64,000 bases of DNA, taken from contig CAMZMU010000080.1 in the NCBI GenBank assembly GCA_947311845.1, positions 16,508,349 through 16,572,348 on the forward strand, in the 5' to 3' direction. Below, piece after piece: positions 1 through 12,439 of this stretch; the stretch's first letter is position 1; the number at the start of each line of letters is the position of its first letter. Source of the DNA: Poa pratensis (taxonomy: Eukaryota > Streptophyta > Magnoliopsida > Poales > Poaceae). Below the pieces are notes generated by a model. That model did no database searches and was not told where the DNA came from. It was given only the letters and a program-made list of their open reading frames with translations. Both the position numbers and the translations under genes were made by a program.

Positions 1-128
1 GAGACTAACTCCTCCTCACGTATTCCAGGATATGTCTTCTAGATCTTTTCTCTTGTGGCGGTGCGATATTGGGCTTCCTTTTATGTAGGCCCTTTCTGGG
101 GCGAGTAAAGTAGGTCGCACTTATCAAC

Positions 129-3100
129 ATGGGCTGCAGGTTAATCCACAAAGTATTCCCCCGACATTACCCCCAAGATTGGTTAGAACTTCACGGTGAG
201 GATCCTTGGTTACTGGAGGTAGTTGTTAAGCCGCATGTGAGCGTTCTGACTAATCTCTTGACTGATGCGATTCAAAGCCGCGACTTATTTGTGCACTCAT
301 ATTTTCCATCTGAAAATATTCTGTTCCTTCTATTGCGGACCGTTCCTCATTCTGCGGGCGCAAATTATTCCGTTGATCTCGGGCATCCCAGTTATAAGCT
401 GCGGTGGCCTAGGTCAATATTCACTTGCCTCTGCTTTCTCCTTGCTTCCAACCACGCCGCCGTCTTCCTCAATCGAGCTTAGCCCCCGATCCAATTTTTT
501 CGCAATGGCGCCAAGGCAAAGTCATCCGATGATAAACGCAAGATCTCCTGCAACTGGGAAGGATCCTGGGTAACGAGCAGACTCTGCGGATCTCGCCGAT
601 GCTGGCTTCTTGCCCCGAAGGAGGACAACATATGGCGGGGCGCCAGGTGATGAGATCGAGCCGCGCCCCAAGCCCACGAACTGGTGATGTTCGTGGAGCA
701 AGTGGAGCGTGGGTTCACGCCTCCCGGCTCCCTCTTCTTCCCAACCTAATGCAACGCCTGGGCCTCCGCCTTCATGACATCGGACCCAACTCAATGCTCC
801 AGGTGAGCAATTTCCATGTACTGTGCGAGGACTATCTCGGCATAGCCCCCAATATCGATCTGTGGCTGGCCTCTTTTTCTTGCAATAGCCAGCTGTCTCC
901 AAAGGTGGCGCCTATGTTCAGGTCGGCGCCATCTCTCTACAGCGCCACAGAAACTCTTGTCTTCCCAAGCTAGACCTGGCGAATCGTCCCAGGGCTTGGC
1001 AAAAATCTTTCTTTTACTATCAAGACACTTCTCCGGAGGGCGAAACTCGCCTCCCTCTTGGTCCAACTCTCTTTTCGTGCCTTCTGAGGCACTAAAATCC
1101 AAACCTCGGGATGCCGCACATCCTTCGTGAATGAGTCGTTGATCAAGGTCCGCGCCTTAATTGTCATGGCCTTACTGGCCTTGATCTTCTTTCTTGCTGG
1201 ACGAAATGGCGCATCCAGCCAGTGAGTCCCCATCAACTGTCCTTCCTCGAGTGCTCTGGCACTTCTGCTGATGTTGATCGCGTCAAGGCTGCTGACTGGG
1301 AGACCTGAAGACTGGGTGGAGTTCGTCACCGTGTGACTGAGAGAGAAGAACATCTCCTTCGACAAGGTGGGGCTCGCCCCTTTAGCGTTAACAACAAGCC
1401 TTTTGAGGTAACCCTCCTCCTCTAGTCCTTTGTCCTTATAGCAGAACTGCCTTTCTTTTTGATATTAAGATCTTCCCTTTTCTGTATCAGGCTGATGAGA
1501 AACTACTGGTCGCTTCCCGTGGCTGGTGTGGGCACTGCTGCTCCCAAGCGTGCCGCAAAGAAGAAGTTACTGCCCGCTTTAGAGGGCAGTGAGTCGCTGA
1601 TATCCCATCTGTTGCACTGTGGCTTCAGATGATGAAAATACTGATCTGGAGGAGGATGACAGTCCTGTGCCAACCGCGAGCCCCCTGCGGCTGATCCAAC
1701 TCCCCGCAGGGCCTCAAAGAGACTGTCCCGGAGGAGCCAGAGCTTAACGCTCTGGAAAATCCTGAAGTCATCAAGCGTCGCAAACCTGCAGTGGAGCGAC
1801 CCCTCCAGTTGCCAGCGTGTGCTTAGGACCACCGTCTCGGCTGAAGAAGACATGGAACCCCATTCTGGTAATTCTTGCTGCCTTGGCATCCTGACGCACA
1901 TTCTTCATTTCCTTTTATTAACATCTGGACCTCTGGTTGTAGACTCAGGGTTCCAAGGTGTGTCATCGCCGTCAAGCGACGGCCTTATGGCCTCTGTGAA
2001 GATGGCTCCAGAGTTAGTAACTTTCTTTTGTTCTCATAGCATTTTTCTTCTGCCGCGCATGCTTCTTTTATATAATTGTCTTGTTCTTGCAGAGCTGCGG
2101 TTGATGCTACAACCGCGGCTGATGGAGTTGTCTCCGCGGCTGTGGTTGAGTCGCCTAAGGCGCTTGCAGCTCATACTGCCATGGTGGAGGGCACGGCCCC
2201 ACTGATGACTTGGCTTCGTCGCCTGCCCCTAGCACGGCTGCCCAGGAGGTGGCTCTGAAGGATGGAACAGGTCCCCTCGTTGCCCCAGACACAGAGGAGA
2301 TGGATCCCGCAGCCGCGGTCAAAGCACCGCTGGTTGAGTCGCCAGCGGCTGTTAATCAGAAATCGCCTGTGCTGCATCTTGAGTGCCTCCTCTTCCTCAT
2401 CATTGAGCCGCGCAGAGCAGCTGTCGCAGGCCATTCATTGCTTCAAGCGACAAACAAGCTGCAGAGCTGCGTGAGGCACTCTCCAATTTATCTGCGGCTT
2501 ACAAGGTAATAATTTCTCTTATCCTGTCTGTCCCTAGCCCCCAAGGATCAAGGCCTTCTTTGACGTAAAGGGGGACTTGGTACTTCTTTTTATAATAACT
2601 TCTCACAAATTACTGCAAACTTCTCCGCTACCCTTTATCTGTTGATCTTCTGTCTTTAGGAAGAATTATATATTGACTGCGGAGAAGCTTGCTCTGGAGA
2701 AGCAATTGCAGGAGACTCCCTCTGAGCTTGAGAATCTGCGCAAACTCCTTCTCCAACGTGAGGCTGAACTGAAGGAAAAAGACGCCAATTGGCGATCTTA
2801 CTGACGAGAGCTTCAAGCTATCTGAACAGCCAACTGAGCTGCGGCTTAAAAAATTTGAAGAGAAGTCTCATGAGAGGATCCAGCAGCAAGATTGTCAAAT
2901 CAACGCCCAGAAGGATGCCATTACTCAAGCCAATGAGGATGCGCGGCTTAAAGCTGTGGAGATTGGGCGCCTTCAAAAAGAGCTGAAGAAGGTGTCGAAT
3001 GCTTCCAACCTCGTCCATGGCAAGGTGTGCATCATGACACAGGAGCTGGCTGGTATGTTCTGTTAGACCTCTGCTTCGTTTGTGATATTGAACTCTTGTG

Positions 3101-3720
3101 TTGCCTCTGTACTTACTAGTGGATGTTTTATTCCAGGGAGGATTCTTCATTGCTTAAGCATAGCACCCAAGAACAACTTGACCACATCCGCGAGTTTGCG
3201 CACAAAGCTATGATGCGATGAAGAAATTATCATCTTGCCTTTTGCCAACCAAGTCCGTCCTGCTGATGCTGAATTATTGAAAAGGCTGCTCAAAGCGCCT
3301 CAGTACTTCTTGGACTGGAAAGAATCTTCTGCTCGCTATGGCGCGGCTCATGTGCTTGCCTTGGCTAAGACATATGATCCATCCTTCGATGCTGCCAGGG
3401 TCGCACAAGGCAAGCCTTCAAAGAAGACGGACGCACCGAGCTGACATCCTCAGAATATGCGGCGACATGGAAGGGCATGCGAGGCTACGCGACTGAACTT
3501 GTGGACGGAGTGGACCTGGCGACCTTTCTGGGGAAGTATCATCCAGACGGGTCGAGATTCGAGAGGTTACCCGCTGCATCAGCCGGCGTAGCTGCTCCTC
3601 AAGAAAGAATTCCTCTCCAGGTGTGTCCAGCTCCTCAGCCCCCAAGCCCGCAACTGATAAGCCTTCGAGCGAGCCTGCAACTGCTGCTCCTGCCAAACCT
3701 GTAAGCCGCCGTGCCTCCTA
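129..3720 (+). pseudogene. Antisense accessory ORF of Tat-type element, PF04195-like, degenerate
   Basis: Coding pieces in several frames lie on the strand opposite gag-pro. Around 690-900 the translation includes FVEQVERGFTPPG, then LHDIGPNSMLQVSNFHVLCE and a segment ending GIAPNIDLW. This pattern matches what I know of the 'putative gypsy-type transposon' domain PF04195. Later pieces are charged and helix-prone (about 2640-3050), suggesting the coiled-coil middle of these proteins. A C-terminal piece at 3235-3444 contains FLDWKESSARYGAAHVLALA. Candidate introns carry GT...AG ends, for example about 1408-1490. Stops and frame changes occur throughout, so it is not functional as written. The protein's role is unknown. 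The start is uncertain. Confidence 0.6.
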
Positions 3721-4233
3721 CCCACAAGCCAAAAGCTGGGAAGAAGTGAGTAAAAAACACATGCATGGTGAAGTTAGCCCTTAGTGGCTTGTAATAATTT
3801 GTTGAAATGATGTGTTAGCAACAATGTTTTATAATTATTAAGTACTCTCAGCAGTACAAGTTCCGACCAATAGTCTGGTCCTTATGATTTGTCTCGGTTT
3901 TCCTTACTTAGGCCCTTTGCGGCTCAGTATTTCCTAGGAACATGTGTGTTCAGGGTCGAGAGCGGCCATGATAGGCAATCAAGCTCGATTGACGCCACAC
4001 CCCAGTACTTTGGCCGCATAATGCAAGTCGCATCCAAGTGAAGGTTGAGTATAATCACGATAAATGCCACTCGTTTGGCGATTCCAAGGTAATAGGCCGT
4101 GCTCAGAAAGCTGCCGCCCCAAGGAACCAATGATTAGAAAATGAAAGACTCACAACTCAATTGGTAGTTTGAGGCGAAACGACAGCCACCTACATAGTAG
4201 GGGTGCCGGCTTTATTTCAAAATCATTATGATA
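3721..4233. other. Non-coding spacer inside the Tat remnant
   Basis: AT-rich to mixed sequence between the end of the accessory ORF and the tandem array. I see no coding potential, RNA gene or transposon end here. Confidence 0.5.
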
Positions 4234-4540
4234 CATAGGGTCGGTCGCACCTTAGTGGCGACCAGAAGTGATTCATTGGGTCGGTCGCGCCTAGGTGGAC
4301 CAGGATGGGGGGTCGGTCGCGCCTGAGTGGCAACCAGAGATGATACATGGGTCGGTCGCGCCTAGGTGGCGACCAGAGATGATGCAGGGTCGTCGCGCCT
4401 AGGTGGCGACCAGATTTTTTATGCACAGGTACGGCCGCGCCTGAGTGGCAGCTAATTCCTGATACATGGTTGATCGCCTAAGTGGCGATCCAATTTGATA
4501 CATATGGTACGGTCGCGCCTAGGTGGCGACCGGAGTTGAG
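4234..4540. repeat. Tandem array of about 38-bp units, roughly 8 copies
   Basis: Units carry the core GGTCGCGCCTAGGTGGCGACC followed by a variable A/T-rich stretch usually ending in GATACAT. Each core is itself an imperfect palindrome (GGTCGC...GCGACC). About eight diverged units can be counted, of roughly 30 to 43 bp. The array sits where the polymerase domains of a full Tat element would be. Confidence 0.8.
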
Positions 4541-4835
4541 GTTTGAGCCCTGAGTGCCAGCTTGATACTGTGAACCCTTGTTGTTCTGTTGTGATTGTTG
4601 ATGGCGACTCGCGGTGGTTGGGGTATACCCTTATTGCCGATGGCCTGCAGCTCTTGCCCTTCTTGCGGCTGTAATTTGAAGTCGCAGGTCAGGCAGTGTC
4701 TTTTGGCTTCCACGATGTCATCAAATTTTTGTTGCGGCTCAGGAGCAGGCGCATTTTCGCGACACAAGCGTCTCTGGCCATAGCCCTGTCGCCTTCTTCG
4801 CATTCTTGTGCTATCTTTTTTACCATCTATTGTGA

Positions 4836-5200
4836 TTACTCCCTTAGGACCAGCATTTTTAGCTTCAGGTATACGTAGCACGGTCGAGCCATGAATTTTG
4901 CGAATGCTTCTCTGCCAAAGAGGGCATGGTATGGGCTCTGGAAATCTACAACCTCAAACCAGACGTACTCGCTTCTGAAGTTGCTTTGCGTCCCGAAGGC
5001 GACTTCCAGGTTGATTCGCCCCAATGGCTGAGCTGATACGCCAGGCACGACTCCGTGAAACGTTGTTCTGGACGGGTGCAGCTGCTTTTCTTGGAGGTTC
5101 ATCCTCTTGAAAGTCTCATAGTATTATGTTTATGCTGCTGCCTCCATCCATCAGTACTTTGCTTAATTTGTATCCTGCGACTTGAGGGCAACCACTAGCG
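4836..5200 (-). pseudogene. Retropepsin-like protease fragment of Tat remnant
   Basis: Reading minus, the active-site region near 5160-5130 gives LMDGGSSINIIL, with the DGG form of the aspartic protease motif that the 20987-34063 element also has (LIDGGAGLNVIS). Downstream residues include LGRINLEVAFGTQSNFRSEY and HALFGREAFAKFMA, which align by eye with the corresponding protease segment of the complete element. A stop separates the active site from the rest. The frame breaks again near 4860, just where a normal polyprotein would continue toward RT. An aspartic protease of this kind would cleave the gag-pol polyprotein. This copy is broken. Confidence 0.65.
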
Positions 5201-5264
5201 CGAGCTTGCCTCCTTCATTTTTCTCCTTTGCTCAGACCACTTCAGCCACTGTGGTACAGCCGTA

Positions 5265-7712
5265 CTATGGCGTTAACAGCTTGGTTGCGCCGTCGCAGCT
5301 TCTGCTCCCTCCTTGAGGTATTAACCACAATTGTGTGATATGACCCAGGTGCTTTGGGAACTGCGGTTGGTCTGGCCGTGGGTTTGGAGCAGCATTATGG
5401 TGGCCTCCGCCGTGATTGCCTCCTTCGTTGTTCTGATTGTTGTTATTCCCATTAAGTAGTTGCCATCCTTCCACTTTTTGTAATGATAGCACTGCTTTTG
5501 TGTGGTTGGGTGGTTTTCCATCTTTCCCGACATGGATGTCACAGGGACGGTTGAAGACTTCTTCCAAATTAACTGGGTGGAAATTTCTCCCTCTGCCACT
5601 ACTTGGCTTGTAACGATGTGTTCGTGTTTGCGACTAATCCCAGTTTCCTTCCTCGTTTTTGCGCTTATTGTAACTCGCATTACTATTGCTAGCTTGTTGC
5701 TGCTGAGGCTTGCTGCTGGTCTTCTTTCCTTTGCCAGCAGTTTCCTCTTCCTCTCCATCAGATGCGTCCTTGGTTTTATCCGAACTTGCATACTTGTTAG
5801 CTGCTGCCATCACTTCGCTGAGGCTCTTGACTTTGTCCTTCATGCGACCCAGTTTGTGGACCAGCGGCTCAAACTTGCAGTTTTTCCCATAACTAGGACG
5901 GCTGAGCTTGGAGGTATGTTGTTGAGGAGTGTATAATTTCTGCCACTCTCCTCATCCAATGGCGACTCGACTCGCCTTCCTTTTGACGCAGCGCTCAAGA
6001 TCTTCTATACTGCAGAGTCGATTGCACGTTCCTTGGAAGTTCTTGATGAAAGCTTCCTTCATCTCATCCCAAGAATTTATTGAGTTTGGTGGTAGGTTTC
6101 TGCAACCAAATGTGGGCTGCGCCTTCCAACATCATGTTTAGGTATCGGGCACAGATTTCTTCAGATGTGTTGAGAATGCTCATGCCCATCTCATAATTGT
6201 TGAGCCAAGTGACCGGGTCCATACTTGGGTTGTAATTTGCGACCTTGCGAGGCCCTTTGAAATCTGCAGGAAACGGCTCGGACCTAATCCTCTCGCTGAA
6301 GCAGACTGGACCTTTAAGTCGCGATGATAAGTTGGATGGAGCTGGCCTCCCTGCCGGGTTAACCGTTGTACGCATCTGCACATCTTCTGCGGGTTGAACT
6401 GTACCACCTGTGGTTTTCCCTTTGTCGCCGGGCTGAACTTGAAGTCGCGATTTGCGGCGACTCGGCTCGGATGCTTCTTTCCGCTGTTACTCTACTGTTG
6501 TAGGGGGTTGCGTGCAACCGTCCCCCATGTTCAGACATGTTTGCCTGTTGTACCACTGCTGTGCTCAGCATCTCAATGGCGTGCCGCGCCTCTCTGTCCA
6601 TCGGTGTGTTTCCTACCGGTGTCAACCTGGCTAAGATGTTGGTAGCCGCATAGAGATTCTCCACTGGGCTAACATAGTGTCCTTGCGGTGTATGGAACCT
6701 TTGAAGCTGCGGTGCCGGCTGCTGCACAAAGGTTGGTTGTGGCGACGGAGGTGGCATGATAGCCCTGTTGTTAGCTTGCACCAGAGCTTTGACCCTGGTG
6801 CTTCCGCCGTTCTGGTGCCGCAAAAGATGGAACTACTGGCGCGAATGCTGGCGATGCCATCGTCCGCAATGCAGGCGCGACTAAACGCGCCACGGGTCGC
6901 GCAGCCACGACAGGTGGTGCCGTGTATGAGGGTACTGCGACTGATGTTGCTGCGGCTTCTGGCCACGCGACTGGACGCGCTGCATTTGTTGCGACTGATG
7001 GGTTCGCGTGGGGTGGCGCCGTGGCTGCTGCTGTATCGACTGCAGGGACCGCGGCTGTAGGTCCAGAGGTGGGTTATTGGAATAACTCCATGGGATTTAC
7101 TGTTCCTGGCTGCATGCGACTGATATGACGTCGGTGTGGCAAGGTGCTTGGTCCCCCTTGTAAGATGATGGTGTCTTCGGCGAGTCGCTGTTGTTCTTGT
7201 TGGAGGCACTGGTCCTCGCGTGTGAGCTTGCTCCTTTCATCCACAATCCTTTGGACTTCATCATACAGCTCAATCCTGGTGGCTTCCAGCTCCGCAGCTC
7301 TTGCGGCGGGTTAACTGCAGATATAGGCGTAAACAGCGGGCTGCTCTGGGGCATCCTGGCCGTCGTGTTGGGGGTCGTCTTGGCCCTTCTTCCGTAGGTA
7401 CAACTCCGGACGGGGCTTCTCTGTTTGCGACTCCTGAGGCCGCGACTCCTGGGGTGGCTGCAACGGGTGCTACGCGACTCGAACCGAGCTCTGCGACTCC
7501 TGATCCTTCTGGTGCGACTTGTTCCGCATGCCCAGCCCTTCTTCTGCTTCCACAGTCCTGTAGATCCCTTCCATGCACTGATCTCCTACGGAGGGCGAGC
7601 TGCCACCCCTAGGGTTTCCACAGAGCCTTTCCTCGAGTACATACTCAATGGATTGGGCTTCTTCGTCTTCAAGCGTCAGTGGCTCGTTGTTGGTAGATTC
7701 TTCTTCAGCCAC
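5265..7712 (-). pseudogene. gag pseudogene of Tat remnant
   Basis: A first methionine at 7712 (minus) opens an acidic, low-complexity N-terminus (MAEEESTNNEPLTLEDEEAQ). Near 6380-6064 comes a recognisable retrotransposon gag core with PRKVANYNPSMDPVTWLNNY and a segment of the form AHIWLQ (capsid-like). At 5843-5634 a Lys/Gln/Asn-rich stretch follows, and at about 5540-5470 PCDIHVGKDGKPPNH, which resembles the degenerate zinc knuckle of Tat gag proteins with its last Cys lost. The frame changes several times. Gag would package element RNA in cytoplasmic particles. Confidence 0.65.
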
Positions 7713-8006
7713 AGTTACGGCTACTCCTTCTTCTGAGTCGCCCCGCTGTGATGGGTCTTCTGACTCGCCCTTGGAATCGATTTGTGAAATATTTGCAGGT
7801 ACCGCAAGAGGTTGTGTGTGCTTGTGTTTTGTGCTACCATGACCATTGTGTCGTGGTTGTTTGTGCTCCGACCATCGTGTCGTGTATGTGGATGTTGCTG
7901 GCCAGCGATGCCGGCAACATGATTTGTGAAACGTTTGCAGGTACCCGAGAGGCCCTTGAGATTGCCGGAACGTCGATTAACTTCCGTTCCGGCAAATTCG
8001 GTTACT

Positions 8007-8088
8007 CCATATGTCCCTTTTTTAGCAAAGGTCATGCCGAAATTTTTCGTGAATTTTAGCATGACTTTGCTAAAAATAGGACATATGG
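8007..8088. other. Long imperfect hairpin in CACTA 5' leader
   Basis: An arm at 8007-8037 beginning CCATATGTCC and ending GGTCATGC pairs with 8059-8088, which begins GCATGAC and ends GGACATATGG. The loop is about 21 nt. It sits about 110 bp upstream of the ORF2 start, in the region between exons or the leader. Function unknown. Confidence 0.7.
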
Positions 8089-8195
8089 GGTATTGCGACT
8101 AATGCATGGGCCGGGGTATCTTAGTACTTAATTAAATGGTTTTTTTCTTATATTTGTTGTACTAACTTTTTGTCTCTTTTTAATGCAGTGCAAAC

Positions 8196-11100
8196 ATGTC
8201 GGCCAACACGGCGCCCGGCCCTTCTAAGCACATGAGCGTCGAACAAGAAGCTAGAGATGAGTTGGAGGAGGTGGAGGCCGCCGAAGCTGCTAGTGGTGGC
8301 GAACGTGCCGATGATGAGCAAGAGGATCGGGACAACGACGCCGAAACCACTCATGGAGCTGCTAGTGGCGGCCATGAGGATGACACCACCACCACCGATG
8401 GTGGCGACCACACGGATGGTGGTGGTGGTAGCAACCGACCGCTCAGAAGCAGAAGAAGCAACGGAGGGATCGGACACCGCAAGCCCTCGCCAACGTCACA
8501 GACGTGTTCACTGAGGTCACGCCAAGTGGTCTACCAGTGGCGCCCCCCTCGCTTGCCAAAGGGAACGGCATTTAACTAGGGTGCATCCTCCGGGAAAGCG
8601 TGTCGATCAACACGAAGGACCTCAGAAGCAAGGCCAATGAGCGCCCTTTGGTCGAAAACCTCCTCAAGAAGCTTCACCAACGATACACGTTCCCGCAGTC
8701 GCTCAACAAAAAGGTGGATAGTTTTCCATCACGAAGATGAGCACCGCCTTGAGCAGCTGGAAATCCGGGTGAAGAAGAAGATTGATAAGGGTGACAGCTG
8801 GGAGAAGATAAAGGTCAAAGAGCCGATGCTCGACGAAGAAGAGTTCGAGGCATTCAAATTGTCCTTAAAATCTGAGGAGGCTAAAAATGGACGAAGTGGG
8901 GGAAAGAAATGCGGGACCTGAACATAGGTAACCACCGTTTGGGAAGCGGCGGTTACCGAGGAAAATAACCCATTTGGGACAAGGAGGATGCCGAGATTGC
9001 ACGTCTGGGAAAAGAAAACCTGTGGCATAAAATCACGGATGAGCAGGTTAGGAACTTTGTCCGGTCCCGCTACTATCTGAGCAAGGAGACGGGGGAATTC
9101 ATTACCGACGATGACGATGTGAGGGAATTCGAGAAAGTGCTCGTAAGGAATTTAATTACCGCGGATATCTCAAAGTCCATTACGTTGATCTAATTAGATA
9201 ACGAAGCCATATTTCTATATGGGTTCACCTTAATTTCCTTTGTCTGCAGGAGGCCGAGTTGAAGGGTGATGCTGAGGCCGGCCCGTCATCCCAAGGGTCG
9301 ACGGAGCCGCGGGACACGACTTTCAACAGGGCGACGAATGTTTACAAGAAATGGGACAAGTCGGCGCCGCCGACGTCAGCTGGCCGTGTGTCCGGCTTTG
9401 ACACGAGCATGAAGTTCCTCCAGTCCTACAGCACGGACGGCGAGGTGAGAAAGGGAGGAGGAAGCCGAGTAGGGATAATGCCGAGGTTGTGGAGCTAAGG
9501 AAGAAGGTGGCTTCACTAGAGCAGGAAAAAGTGGGCTCCACCATGGTGAACAAGTTAGTGGAGGAGAAGCTCTGGGCGATGATACCCCCTGGGTTGATGG
9601 AGGGGTTAGCTGCTTGGAATACGGCAGGTCGACAGGGGCCGATACACGTGCCTAGCTTCGCCGGCAGCACCTGTAGCCATAACGTGTCGCCAGACCTGGT
9701 GACCCCGCTGCCCAACACCGTGGCGCAGCCGCCGCTCCTTTTGGTCCCACCGACGCCCCTACCGTGAAAGATATCGAGGCGCTGCCGGTGCGGCGGTGAA
9801 TGATAGGCCGGCCGCCGAGAGAGAGACCGAGGCGCTGCCGTTGGCGGCGGTGAATGATAGGCCAGCCGTCGGCGCCCTTGTCTCGACATTAGACGAGCTC
9901 AACGCCATCACCAAGGTAAACTAAATAGTTAGTCCGTGGCATCTTCTATAACTATGCCTTTGATGACTGCCATCTCATGATGCCCAACATGTGTTGACTC
10001 AGGCATGCTTTGCATACTCCTGCATAGGGTGGGGGCCGGCGGCGAGTTGAAGGAAGTTGCTCAGGGCACTGTCGTACAACCATTGATCCGCGATATGCAC
10101 CACACTAAAATGAGCGAGGCCGTGATGAAGGTCAGGTTGACTATAGTAGTGCCCGAGTTTTGTGACATCGACCCCCCATGTAACCTCCGGGAGCCGAGGA
10201 GGACCACATGGTCCTTGGAGATTGCGTCAAGTGGCTCATGGAATGGCCGAAGACCCAGATTCGTCTTGGGGAGGGTCTTCAGGGGTTGAGGCGCACCACC
10301 GGCGCCACCTCGAGGCCCCCGATCGTTTGGCCCTCGAAGCCGCCACAAAAAACTGTTGGGAAGGAACCGGCGCCACAAGCAGCCGTCGCCACCACCCGAA
10401 GGAACCGGCGGTCGTCGCCACCACCAGCTGCCAGCAAAAACTATTGGGAACGTCTATACTGCAACGGCCGTCCAAAGCCAAAGACGTTGCACCTCAACTT
10501 GCTGGCCCTGACGACGATGATGAGGATAATGTCGACGTCGATTGCTTCCTCAACACTGGCGCCTGCAAAGATTTGTACATGCCTCCTGTGGATGAGGAAC
10601 CCTTCCGCGGTCACGGCGATCAACCTGGTCGTCCCACTACATGCACGCAGCGCCTGACCTTCCAGGGTTTATCTCAAGACACGCCTTCGGAGGCCGGCGA
10701 TCAAGACAAACCGGCTAACATTTTCAGCCCTGGCACACTGAAGAGGACGGTTTGCGAGCGGTTAGCACCCCCAGCATCCCCAGAGATGAAGAAGAAGCAC
10801 AGGAGAGAAGGTCAGGCGCCTCTGCGAGATAGCCACCTCCTAAGATTATCCCGGGTCATGAAGACATGGTATCACCCGTGCGGATGGCTTGACCCGAGTT
10901 CATGAAGCTGGTAAACCGATACTGCCTCCGGAGCTGCTCCGCCTCGCAGAAGGATCCATGCACTCTTTGCATCAATCTATCTTGACGCTAGAGGGCTTCC
11001 TTCTTAAAGACGAGAATCCAAATTACCCGGTGTTCACGGCCCAGGTGCCAAAGGACTCGGACTTTGTCCATGAAGCCCTCGCGGATCTGTTCTTCATAGC

Positions 11101-12174
11101 GTTCGAGGACGTCTTCAATCTGTTTCACTCGAAACGGCTGGACTATAACTTGGTCCGCCTATACGCGCTCAGTACGGCGATGAAGATCAGGAGAGATAAT
11201 ACCCCGTACGTCGCGGTAGCGGATCCCTACTACATGCGTGACAGCTAGCTGGTGGAAGGATCAAGGACGCGGACCATGGCCACGGAGTACCTCCAGAGGT
11301 TCATGCTGACCAACAAGAGGATGAACAACCTTCTTGTTCCTTTCTTTCCCGAGTAAGTACACATCCGCTCGCCGCCGTCGTATCTTATGCTTTCTTATAG
11401 ATTTCTTCCGTTGTTAATCCTTTCCAACATTCTGTTTCAATTGTGTTGACCAGGGACAAGTACTGCACACTCATCGTCCTAAGACCGAGGTGGTCCATTG
11501 CCACTTATTTCGACTCGGTGAGTTTGAGCAGGAAGAAAGACTACACCAGAATAAAGGGTGTTCTCGATGAGGCTCTCGAGGGCTATGCCCAAAAGGGAGG
11601 CCACTTCAAAAAGATAGGAAGGGGGAATGTCTCACAAATGACAACAAACACCGGTTCAGGCATGGGACCGAGTTCCATTGCATCAAGCAGAAGCCTGGCA
11701 GCGTGAAGGAGGCCTTCTACGTCCTCCATCACATTAAAGGGTTTGTCCGGGATGCAGAGAAAACAAGGATGCCTTCTAGTCTCGAGAATGGACCAAATCT
11801 GCGGGGGATATCACCGATTCTGAGCTTAGAGAAGACTTCCATCCATCCAGATGCAGTTATCGCAAATCATCATCGAAGATGTCGGCACAAGAGGGGGTCC
11901 TTCCACCCCGCCATATGTAGGATGTATTATAAAAGAAAGCCTTGCCTCACTCGCAAGAAGTGCTTCTTTATTTTGTTTATTATAGACTTATCCACTTAGA
12001 TGAATAAATCATACTCTATTTATATTATTAACCAATATATATCCCAATCCATCTCCAGGGTTATGCCAGAGGGACATTGAAGAACGCCTAGAGGCTCAGC
12101 AGGACACCAGGACGTGGACGACGAAGGAGATGTATAAACCGTTGCCGGCGCCGCTCAGGAAGAAGACTCCATGA
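8196..12174 (+). pseudogene. CACTA ORF2: transposase_24-like plus C48-protease-like, broken
   Basis: The ORF starts at 8196 (MSANTAPGPSKHMSVEQEAR), with an acidic Gly/Thr/Asp-rich N-terminus. At about 8640-9140 the frames give a charged segment, then RDLNIGNHRLGSGGYRGK and WHKITDEQVRNFVRSRYYLS, which I recognise as the plant En/Spm 'Transposase_24' region. Visible introns: 9143-9249 (GTAAGG...GCAG), one opening near 9916, 11353-11453 (GTAAGT...CCAG), and about 11917-12058. The C-terminal half (10905-11830) has VPKDSDFVHEALADLFFIAF and YCTLIVLRPRWSIATYFDS, resembling Ulp1/C48-like domains. The usual catalytic His and Cys positions appear substituted (K-Y before CTLIVL; VKEAFY instead of a CGFY-type motif). 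The last exon is 12059-12174, ending in ARG-rich to PLPAPLRKK. At least four frameshifts make it non-functional. Confidence 0.7.
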
Positions 12175-12439
12175 TCGTGCTCCCGCTATTGCTCACCATC
12201 ATCGCCGATGTACTCTATTTGATCCTAGTTTAGCCGGTGAACTTCATTTGTAACGTGTGACATGATCGACGAACTTTTGTATAGACTTGTGTAAAAATTT
12301 GAAACTTGTCACTATATGTCAACTATATTATTGTTTCTATTATATCTATATAAATCCTGTATATATACCTGTATTTTTTGTAATATACCTGTATTTATAC
12401 AGCAGGCAGCAGCAAATCGAAAATACCTATAAATTATTC

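Larger units (their letters stand above)
1..7780 (-). mobile_element. Tat-lineage Ty3/Gypsy remnant lacking RT and integrase
   Basis: Read on the minus strand, a gag region (about 7712 to 5265) is followed by a retropepsin fragment (about 5200 to 4836). A short tandem array follows (4540-4234), then an ORF region coded on the opposite (plus) strand (129-3720). The same order, gag-pro then an antisense accessory ORF, occurs in the complete Tat-type element at 20987-34063, which supports the lineage call. No RT, RNase H or integrase motif is visible between the protease and the array, so the polymerase genes were deleted or never present. No LTR is seen: the 3' LTR should lie left of base 1, and the 5' side is cut off where CACTA sequence begins near 7780. 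The 7780 boundary is approximate. Confidence 0.7.

Noticed and set aside
4234..4540. Regular short repeats that could look like a CRISPR array
   Set aside because: Repeats are adjacent and diverged without unique spacers, in a plant retroelement, and no cas-like genes are near.
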